From positions 1-64,000 of the forward strand of contig NZ_JASBRE010000015.1 in the NCBI RefSeq assembly GCF_029960815.1: DNA of 64,000 nt, written 5' to 3'. The stretch's first letter is position 1; every line of letters begins with the position of its first letter. A model generated the notes under the pieces. The model was not told the origin of the DNA, did no database searches, and saw only the letters and a program-made list of their open reading frames with translations. The position numbers and the translations under genes are program-made. Source of the stretch: Pseudomonas sp. AL03 (GTDB lineage Bacteria > Pseudomonadota > Gammaproteobacteria > Pseudomonadales > Pseudomonadaceae). Shown here piece after piece: positions 52,279 to 58,285 of this stretch.

Positions 52279-52314
52279 GATATCAAACGTCAATTTTGCA
52301 GCGTCATTGCTAAA

Positions 52315-52473
52315 TTAAAAAATAATACTGTTTTCTGGTAGTTTCTCAATCTCAGAAATATTTGCCGTATTGAAACCTAGGTGCGCACATTCTCTGAGGA
52401 AGTCTTCTGAATCCGAAATTATTGATAACTCCCCCTGACCAAAGAGCGTCGATATTATTTTTGATGTTGGCAT
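52315..52473 (-). CDS. 52-residue acidic protein of unknown function, island
   Basis: Starts MPTSKIISTLFGQGELSII and ends EKLPENSIIF; no known motif. GAGGAGG lies 5 bases before ATG 52473, the strongest ribosome-binding site in the island, which supports real translation. It is 60 bases downstream of the candidate precursor peptide on the same strand and probably co-transcribed. A role as a second peptide substrate, recognition partner or immunity protein is open. Confidence 0.6.
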   Translation of the reverse strand: MPTSKIISTLFGQGELSIISDSEDFLRECAHLGFNTANISEIEKLPENSIIF

Positions 52474-52533
52474 AAAATCCTCCTCTTCTTTCCAATGAGC
52501 GGCAAGAGAGTTCTTGTCGCTCATTGGTATTAT

Positions 52534-52653
52534 TTACTTCCCCGTGTGAGCCCAAGCCAGAGGTGCCCAACCAAAATTATCCGGGCCAGAAGTGATTCGG
52601 TTGAGTTTTTCTTTGATGATGTTTTTCTTTTTCATCTGATCTTCCTTGTTCAT
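52534..52653 (-). CDS. Candidate precursor peptide with aromatic C-terminal core
   Basis: A 39-codon frame: lysine-rich charged N-terminal part (MNKEDQMKKKNIIKEKLNRI), then TSGPDNF and the tail GWAPLAWAHTGK. The second ATG (52635) has AAGGA 8 bases upstream and gives a 33-residue product; the first ATG (52653) has only a distant GGGAG. The charged leader followed by a Gly/Trp/Pro/His tail is what a ribosomally made, modified peptide precursor looks like. It is divergent from the PheS-like and queC genes and upstream of the 52-residue protein. It is too short to prove by sequence alone; conservation next to the PheS-like gene would decide. Confidence 0.5.
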   Translation of the reverse strand: MNKEDQMKKKNIIKEKLNRITSGPDNFGWAPLAWAHTGK

Positions 52654-52666
52654 TTTGTTGGTTTGT

Positions 52667-52688
52667 ACTCCCTGAAATGCTTGGGAGT
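52667..52688. promoter_or_regulatory. Possible operator in the divergent promoter region
   Basis: ACTCCC (52667-52672) and GGGAGT (52683-52688) form a perfect 6-base inverted repeat 14 bases upstream of the peptide's first ATG. The rest of 52654-52933 is AT-rich non-coding DNA separating the peptide unit from the PheS-like gene. A binding site for the island's XRE regulator is a guess; the repeat also includes the GGGAG of the peptide's outer start. Confidence 0.3.
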
Positions 52689-52933
52689 GGACTAATTAAT
52701 ACAGGGTTTTTGATGTGTTAAATAATTTGTTAGGAGTTTTTTAGAATTAATTTACTGTTGGAGTCCTCGTAAAGCTCTATAGGTTATTTGTGTAGGGCGT
52801 ATCTGTAATATTGTTCTGAAAATTTAATATTTTCCTTTTTTTTGGTTGTGGCTGATGACCTGATGTCGTTAGGTTTATTTATGGGTTTTGTTTTTTGAAA
52901 GCAAATGTTCAACTGTTAATAGAGGGTTATATA

Positions 52934-54082
52934 GTGCATGCATCAAAGAAATGCCTGACAGATACGTCTGTCCATCAAGCTCTACTACTGGTTGATCTTA
53001 CCGAGGCAAGCGCACCCGATCACGCCGTCCGACTATTGCTAAATGAAGTTCTTCAGGAGCTTGCTGAAAAAGGCTGGCCCCAAGCGCAACTTCAGACCGG
53101 ACCACGAATTGTGTCCGCTGAAGAAAATTACGGTTTGCTGGGTTATGACCCAGCAGAAGTCACTCTTGGAAGTGAACACACCCGTTGGGTCGATGAGTGT
53201 TCCCTTTTGCGTACACAAACCACCAGTCAAATTCCGGCGGCACTTCAGCGTGCAGCTCATGTGCGGCAACCGGGGGAAACGATATTGCTGGCCGCGCCAG
53301 GTATCACTTTTCGTCGAGATAGTCGGGATCGTTGGCATTGCGCAGAACCACATCAAATGGATATCTGGGTGCTGGGTGATCCGGAACTGTCGACGCATGA
53401 CCACGTGTTGCGTCTGGTCAGCGATATCCTCAAATCAGCCGTTCCTGACAAGCGTTGGGTCTACAGCGATAGTCCGCATCACTACACGGAGGGCGGAATA
53501 GAAGTGAATGTGTTGAATGACGGCGCTGCGGTCGAGGTGCTGGAGTGCGGTCGTATTGCTACGTCTTTGTTAGAGCGCTTGAAGATTGATCCGCAGTGTC
53601 ATGGAGGGCTGGCGCTCGGGATGGGGTTGGATCGACTGACCATGCTGCGCAAGGGGATTCCGGATATTCGCTTGCTGCGTGATCAGAACGTACGAGTACA
53701 GGCGCAGATGCATGATTTGAATCCCTGGAGCGCTGTATCACGTTTGCCTTCGATTGCTCGTGATATTTCGTTGGCGGTAACGCCAGGGTTAAGCGAGGAA
53801 GTGTTGACCGAGAGGATGTTACAAGCTGCTGGCGACAACTCTGACTGGATCGAGGAGATGCAGGTCAAGGGACGTTGGGGATTCTCGGATTTACCTGTGC
53901 AGGCAATTGAACGCCTCGGACTGCTGCCGGGCCAGGAAAATGTGCTTCTGCGCGTTGTACTGCGTGATTGTTCGCGATCAATCACTACCCACGAGGCGAA
54001 CGCCTTGTATGCGAACATTCAGTCGGCGTTGCATGAAGGCGCGCCGGGGGCGGGTTACAGAATGGATCTTCCAAAGGTTTGA
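52934..54082 (+). CDS. srmL: Stand-alone PheS-like ligase with FDX-ACB domain
   Basis: About 382 residues related to phenylalanyl-tRNA synthetase, in the single-chain layout of mitochondrial PheRS: a class II catalytic core then a ferredoxin-like anticodon-binding domain. Core landmarks: LLRTQTTSQIP, motif 2 PGITFRRDSRD...PHQMD, VEVLECG and motif 3 GLALGMGLDRLTMLRKGIPDIR. C-terminal domain: SRLPSIARDISLAV ... VLRDCSRSITTHEANAL. In PheS the GFAFG phenylalanines stack on substrate Phe; here they are GLALG, so Phe is probably not the substrate. No PheS coiled coil and no PheT are present. I recall the database label PheS-related mystery ligase SrmL for such proteins. Start: GTG 52934, 7 bases after AGAGGG; a TTG at 52895 is possible. 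queC follows on the same strand. Confidence 0.82.
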   Translation: MHASKKCLTDTSVHQALLLVDLTEASAPDHAVRLLLNEVLQELAEKGWPQAQLQTGPRIVSAEENYGLLGYDPAEVTLGSEHTRWVDECSLLRTQTTSQIPAALQRAAHVRQPGETILLAAPGITFRRDSRDRWHCAEPHQMDIWVLGDPELSTHDHVLRLVSDILKSAVPDKRWVYSDSPHHYTEGGIEVNVLNDGAAVEVLECGRIATSLLERLKIDPQCHGGLALGMGLDRLTMLRKGIPDIRLLRDQNVRVQAQMHDLNPWSAVSRLPSIARDISLAVTPGLSEEVLTERMLQAAGDNSDWIEEMQVKGRWGFSDLPVQAIERLGLLPGQENVLLRVVLRDCSRSITTHEANALYANIQSALHEGAPGAGYRMDLPKV

Positions 54083-54209
54083 AAGCGCCATTGTCGAATT
54101 GCCCAAGTAATCAATGAGACCGCGTAACTGCCGTTTGAAGCGGGTCATCAGTGATGACTGGTTGGAAAATCCATCGGGCATCCAGCATAGAACTGACACA
54201 AACGGAAAT

Positions 54210-54312
54210 CGGAGACGGTCATTTCGGAAACCTCCCACACCCAGAGTTTGAGCTTCCCGGTAGGGTCAACGGCCCCGGTACCCTGCCGGGACACCCCAAG
54301 GAAGAACGAACC
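54210..54312 (+). promoter_or_regulatory. Hairpin-bearing leader between the PheS-like gene and queC
   Basis: CCCGGTAGGGT (54256-54266) pairs with ACCCTGCCGGG (54280-54290) over 11 positions with one G-U, loop of 13 bases, ending 22 bases before the queC ATG. A weaker GAAAT/ATTTC pair lies near 54207-54227. There is no U tract, so it is not an ordinary terminator. The 230-base gap 54083-54312 holds no gene. It does not match the preQ1 riboswitch sequences I remember. Confidence 0.4.
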
Positions 54313-55002
54313 ATGACCAGAAAGGCCGTTATCGTTTTCAGCGGCGGACAAGACTCAACCACCTGCTTGATCCATGCATTGCCGATGTACGATGAAATTC
54401 ATTGCATTACGTTTGATTATGGCCAGCGCCATCGTGCGGAAATCGAAGTGGCGCAACAGCTTTCGAAACAGCTTGGTGTGAAGGTACACAAAGTAATAGA
54501 CGCTTCATTGTTGAGCGAACTGGCCATTAGTAGTTTGACGCGCGACCACATTCCAATTGCAAGAAGTACGGGGAGCGGTGTGCCTGATACGTTCGTGCCA
54601 GGCAGGAATATTTTGTTTTTAACGTTGGCTTCTATTTATGCCTATCAAGTGGGCGCTGAGGCTGTCATCACAGGCGTTTGTGAAACAGAGAGTTCTGGCT
54701 ACCCGGATTGTGGTGATGAGTTTGTCAAGGTGTTGAACAGCGCCATTCACTTGGGCATGGGTTATAAGATTCGAATCGAGACGCCGCTTATGCGGCTTAA
54801 TAAAGCTGAGACTTGGGCTTTGGCTGATTACCATAAGCAGTTGGATTTGATTCGTTACCACACATTGACTTGCTATAACGGAGTAATGGGAAGTGGGTGC
54901 GGCGACTGCGATGCATGTGTTCTTCGTGCGAAAGGATTAAATGAATTTCTGGAAAGCAGAGCAGAAATCACAAGTAGTCTAAAAATTCAATTAGGTTTGT
55001 GA
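54313..55002 (+). CDS. queC: QueC-type 7-cyano-7-deazaguanine synthase, island copy
   Basis: 229-residue PP-loop ATPase expected to turn 7-carboxy-7-deazaguanine into preQ0 with ATP and ammonia. PP-loop SGGQDSTTCL near 9-18; FDYGQRHRAEI; FVPGRNILFLTLA; ITGVCETESSGYPDC; zinc cysteines in TCYNGVMGSGCGDCDACVLR near 197-216 all kept, so it should be active. By eye it is close to the E. coli QueC over its whole length and unlike the Pseudomonas housekeeping QueC (LLSGGLDSAT type), suggesting transfer. SD AAGGAAG is 7 bases before ATG 54313. No queD, queE or folE is nearby. Relatives occur in antiphage systems (Qat, type IV CBASS), but the other components of those are absent. Confidence 0.88.
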   Translation: MTRKAVIVFSGGQDSTTCLIHALPMYDEIHCITFDYGQRHRAEIEVAQQLSKQLGVKVHKVIDASLLSELAISSLTRDHIPIARSTGSGVPDTFVPGRNILFLTLASIYAYQVGAEAVITGVCETESSGYPDCGDEFVKVLNSAIHLGMGYKIRIETPLMRLNKAETWALADYHKQLDLIRYHTLTCYNGVMGSGCGDCDACVLRAKGLNEFLESRAEITSSLKIQLGL

Positions 55003-55054
55003 AATGAAACTTGCTAATCAGGGTGGAGCTATTAACTGCTAGCTCCCCTTGGTT

Positions 55055-55933
55055 TTATGGTGTTTGGATGCGAGCGGTGTACCTTTTAAACAATGACCTC
55101 GCCCCGTAGGCAGGTAGAATATTAAAAAAAGCAAAACACATTTTTATAGCTATCTGAACATAGGCTATATGTAGTATTTCGCTGTTTTGCATGGTTCCAT
55201 AAAACGCAATAAAGCAAAAAAGGAAGCTGTCGATTATCACTGCGAAGAATGTACTAAAAAAGACTCGCAGAAAAATAAGTCTGGAGTTTGTAAGCTCTTT
55301 TATATTACATAGCAAATAAGAGTTTACGTACTCGGAAAAAAGAAAAGAGACGGAAGACGCCACTAATACGGATGAAACATGGCTGATGAGTTCGCCATAA
55401 GAAGTATCAAGCTTCCAGCTAGGCAGTCCTGGAAGATAGCTAGTGGCGTTTAATAGAGCAAAAATAAAAGCGTTACTTAAGAATGCGAACAATATAGCTT
55501 TTCTTGCAAGCCTGAATCCATAAAATTCGTTCAATAAGTCGACTATTAAAAATGTCAATGGATACAGGAAGACACCTGGGGTGACAATGACGCTAAATTG
55601 CTCTAGATAAAACAATTTTGCCGTGGCGAAGTTTGTAAAGATGTACAGCGTAAAAAGTATTAGATTTAATACAACAAAAATAATCCACGCTCCTTCGTGA
55701 CGATCATTTACTTCGTATGCGGTCGGTGCGGTTCCGCGAGAATAGAACTTCCGATACACGCTTTTTATTTCTGCTTTGTTTAAATTATCCAGTATCTCGC
55801 TTTTTAATAGCGAGCTCAGCGTTATTTTTATAACTTTTCCAGTGGAGAGAATCATGATTATTGCTAGGTTTTTATCGTTTTCAAATCCCAATAATTTATA
55901 TTTACTGTTCTCGATCGCGTCTTTGTTAATCAT
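55055..55933 (-). CDS. VUT/YhhQ-family membrane protein with soluble N-terminal extension
   Basis: 292 residues. The first about 80 are soluble and charged (YKLLGFENDKNLAIIMILSTGKVIKITLSSLLKSEI); the rest has about six membrane segments with the VUT signature FTNFATAKLF and PGVFLYPLTFLIVDLLNEFYGFRLARKA. Family members such as E. coli YhhQ import queuosine precursors (preQ0/preQ1). YhhQ lacks such an N-terminal part. Here it may import a precursor or export a related product. Start ATG 55933 (GGAAAGG before it) overlaps the xre stop by 8 bases, indicating coupled translation. Convergent with queC, 52 bases apart. Very AT-rich. Confidence 0.85.
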   Translation of the reverse strand: MINKDAIENSKYKLLGFENDKNLAIIMILSTGKVIKITLSSLLKSEILDNLNKAEIKSVYRKFYSRGTAPTAYEVNDRHEGAWIIFVVLNLILFTLYIFTNFATAKLFYLEQFSVIVTPGVFLYPLTFLIVDLLNEFYGFRLARKAILFAFLSNAFIFALLNATSYLPGLPSWKLDTSYGELISHVSSVLVASSVSFLFSEYVNSYLLCNIKELTNSRLIFLRVFFSTFFAVIIDSFLFCFIAFYGTMQNSEILHIAYVQIAIKMCFAFFNILPAYGARSLFKRYTARIQTP

Positions 55934-56531
55934 TAAACCTTTCCTCAATGATTTCCCCTACTACACAGAAAACATCAGAAGTAAGAGCGCGATCATTGGC
56001 TATAAATAATTTTCTTGTGGTCTTGTTGTATATTAATTTTTCTCTATCGCTGTTCAAATGTCCCTTGTTTATTATTAACAGGTCTCCAGGTTCATTGGTC
56101 CCACTGATTTCGCTCTCAAGAAGCACGCCGATTAAATTGCACGCAGCACCGAAATAGTATGTCAAGGGATGAAGTGTCGCTAGCTCACCGATTCTTTTGT
56201 CCAAACTCTGAATAAGCAGGCTTTCTTTGATTATGGGGACTGCGGCTGGATTCATGTTTCCGTGAAGGGAAATACTACTTTCGATTATCTCTTTCTCCTC
56301 AAAATCTATGCTTTCTATTTCTTTATAGGATACTCCGAAAAAATCAGAAATCTTGCGAATTGTGGACTGTTGAACATTTACAACTTTACCCTCCAAAATG
56401 TTGTATATCGTAGTTCTGGTTAAACCAATTGAGTTGCATAGTGATAGTTGTGTTTCTCCGCGACTTTTTATCAGATACTTAATATTGTTTTTCAAGTTTT
56501 CTGTTTTTTCTTTCTGTGCATTAAATATCAC
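55926..56531 (-). CDS. XRE-family regulator of the island
   Basis: 201 residues: N-terminal helix-turn-helix (SRGETQLSLCNSIGLTRTTIYNILEGK, about 24-50) and a C-terminal domain with GDLLIINKG ... LIYNKTTRKLFIAND ... FCVVGEIIEERF, which resembles the S24/LexA-like sensor fold without an obvious catalytic serine. It could sense the island's product or precursor. Start GTG 56531 is the only plausible one; its Shine-Dalgarno is weak. It heads the xre-VUT unit. The upstream 450 bases (56532-56982) are AT-rich and hold no gene I can support. Confidence 0.82.
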   Translation of the reverse strand: MIFNAQKEKTENLKNNIKYLIKSRGETQLSLCNSIGLTRTTIYNILEGKVVNVQQSTIRKISDFFGVSYKEIESIDFEEKEIIESSISLHGNMNPAAVPIIKESLLIQSLDKRIGELATLHPLTYYFGAACNLIGVLLESEISGTNEPGDLLIINKGHLNSDREKLIYNKTTRKLFIANDRALTSDVFCVVGEIIEERFND

Positions 56532-56982
56532 CGTTTGTTTATTGCTAGAGAAAATTTCCCCGATACAGCTGAGTAACGATGGTGGTGTTGTTTTCAGAGA
56601 GCCCTACATCCTGAATGCTTGAATTATGTGCAAAATAATGCCGTAAGCACGTTGGCAAACGTTAGATAATGTGTCGCGGTGGGGGCGTAGGGGCATATCA
56701 CCGAAATTTCTTACAGAAATGAGGAAGTAATGGTTGTTTCGTGTGCGGCACAGTTTGCCGGGGGATATATCGTCTATTTTTTTGTAGCTATCGAGTCTTG
56801 CTAAATGTACAAATATTAACCATTTATAATCATTTTTTTGCACAGATGTTCACTTGTTTGATTAACAAAGTTAAATTTATTATTAATGTTTTTACCTCTC
56901 TAATAACACGCGTACAGTAAGCATCCTTGTCCCGGCTGGCAGTGTGGGACTTGCATTTTTTAACTTTGCAAGGAGCTCTGTT

Positions 56983-57369
56983 ATGAAAAAATCCACCATC
57001 CAATCCGCGGAATCACCAAACGATTCCCCCAACAACACCGTCGATTCATCCAATCCCGCCAAAGTCACCGAACAACTCGTCAGCGTGCCCCTGCGCACTC
57101 ACACACGTCCCGAATCTGCCAACTATTTCTTCGCCGTCGTTCCGGATGTCGACACGGAATCCCTGCTCTGTCACGCCTCTGAAACCCTCGCCTCCCTGAG
57201 TGTCATGGCCTCCGATCTCGCCCGTGAACTGGAAGGCCCTCGTCGCCATGTCATTGTGGGTATTCAGCAACTGTCCGCGCTGGGCGAATTGCTGGTCAAT
57301 CGAGCGCTGGACAACCTGGAGCCGCCCCGGGGATCGTCTGAAGGTCGTCCAACTGCCAACGCTGAATAA
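56983..57369 (+). CDS. DUF6124 family small protein, second copy
   Basis: 128 residues, polar Ser/Pro/Asn-rich N terminus and a C-terminal half homologous to the protein at 24333-24695 (FFAVVPDVDTESLLCHASETLASLSVMASDLAREL, then LGELLVNRALDNLEPP). ATG 56983 has AAGGAG 7 bases upstream. Unlike the first copy it lacks the TCACTGA-type structured leader; AT-rich island DNA reaches up to its promoter. It is followed after 33 bases by another small gene, probably an operon. Confidence 0.82.
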   Translation: MKKSTIQSAESPNDSPNNTVDSSNPAKVTEQLVSVPLRTHTRPESANYFFAVVPDVDTESLLCHASETLASLSVMASDLARELEGPRRHVIVGIQQLSALGELLVNRALDNLEPPRGSSEGRPTANAE

Positions 57370-57402
57370 TCGTGTGCCTTTTCCCAATGGAGGTTTTTCA
57401 TC

Positions 57403-57657
57403 ATGGATCGATACATGCCTATCACTGGCATCGACTGCAACATCCCATCATTGCTGATCGACACTGAAGCACCACTGGACGTGTTGCATGAAACCGCGGC
57501 CTACCGCATTCGTACCGCAACGCAACTGCTGGAGAGCATTGCGTTTGGCGAGGGTGTCCACAGTGAGCTGGCGCGGGTGTTGGTGACTTCACTGCGCGAT
57601 GGCTGTGATTTGATGGATGTCGTCGGACGACGACTGCAGGTGCACGTTTCAACGTAG
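57403..57657 (+). CDS. Small DUF3077-like protein
   Basis: 84 residues, acidic, no membrane segment: LHETAAYRIRTATQLLESIAFGEG, then LRDGCDLMDVVGRRL. The pattern fits the DUF3077-type small Pseudomonas proteins often found beside DUF6124 genes; function unknown. SD TGGAGG 9 bases before ATG 57403. Codon usage is typical of the host, so the foreign island ends before this operon. Confidence 0.72.
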   Translation: MDRYMPITGIDCNIPSLLIDTEAPLDVLHETAAYRIRTATQLLESIAFGEGVHSELARVLVTSLRDGCDLMDVVGRRLQVHVST

Positions 57658-57681
57658 AAAAAGGGCGCCTTTCGGCGTATT

Positions 57682-57744
57682 GCCGATCAGTTAAGCCGTA
57701 AGACGATCTGTAGCAGAGATCGTGTTACGGGTTAACTGATCGGC
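57682..57744. repeat. 63-base imperfect palindrome
   Basis: GCCGATCAGTTAA, CCGTAA and ACGATCT pair in order with AGATCGT, TTACGG and TTAACTGATCGGC around a short GTAGCAG loop, giving 26 pairs interrupted only by two symmetrical G/G mismatches. It begins 25 bases after the DUF3077-like stop. It may terminate transcription, but the lack of a U tract and the extended symmetry look more like a small mobile palindrome. It is unrelated to the other repeats in the window. Confidence 0.65.
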
Positions 57745-57914
57745 TCCGACGGCTGGCTACTGTAAGGGCTTCAAAAAAGATGATTATTTGTTATTAATAA
57801 AATCAATGAGTTACGCATTTTTTTGAAGGATCAGCACCGTAGACTTTTCAGATTTACTGATAAAAACATATGAAACTTTCGAAATAAATGAACCGCTCGG
57901 GCCGGGTCTGTTTC

Positions 57915-58107
57915 CATCCCGAGGATCACTTGTTCGCCCCATTTTCGCCGGCCACGTAGACCGGGCTGCGGACCACGGCGAGGGGGCCGTTCCAGGTTTT
58001 CAGTTCACCGTCGACGAGGTATTCGCGTTGCTCGGTCTTCGCGTCGAGGCGGTATTTTTCCGGGATGTCGCGAGCGTGAGAGAACAGGTTGCCAAGGATG
58101 TTTTGGG
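57915..58107 (-). pseudogene. Remnant of gapN-type (NADP) glyceraldehyde-3-phosphate dehydrogenase
   Basis: On the minus strand a frame reads ITQNILGNLFSHARDIPEKYRL, then EQREYLVDGELKTWNGPLAVVRSPVY, the N terminus of Pseudomonas GapN-like aldehyde dehydrogenases. It ends at GENGANK followed by TGA where one missing base would restore a QVILGS-type continuation. Start codon and all of the catalytic body are gone. It occupies most of the gap before the TolC-like gene; 57745-57914 is otherwise AT-rich and empty. Confidence 0.6.
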
Positions 58108-58285
58108 TGATGCGGATAAGGGTGTTATCGCCACTGCCGTGAGGTCAAGGCGTGCGAGCAGGGCTTTTCTCGAGATGATGGTTAGTGGCTACAGTTCGGT
58201 CTTGTTGCTGCCTTGGGCTCGGCGTAGGATGCGCGCCCTGATCAGCATGGCTGAATCGTTTTACCCGGACTCGACACGGATTGTT

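Noticed and set aside
52834..55002. Qat or type IV CBASS antiphage locus around QueC
   Set aside because: No ATPase/TatD/QatB partners, cyclase, TGT-like or effector gene is present; only the QueC component matches.
56604..56843. 79-codon minus-strand frame upstream of xre
   Set aside because: No convincing ribosome-binding site, no family resemblance, and AT-rich DNA gives such frames by chance.
57403..57657. Toxin or antitoxin pairing with the upstream DUF6124 gene
   Set aside because: Neither protein shows toxin or DNA-binding motifs; two-gene organisation alone is not enough.
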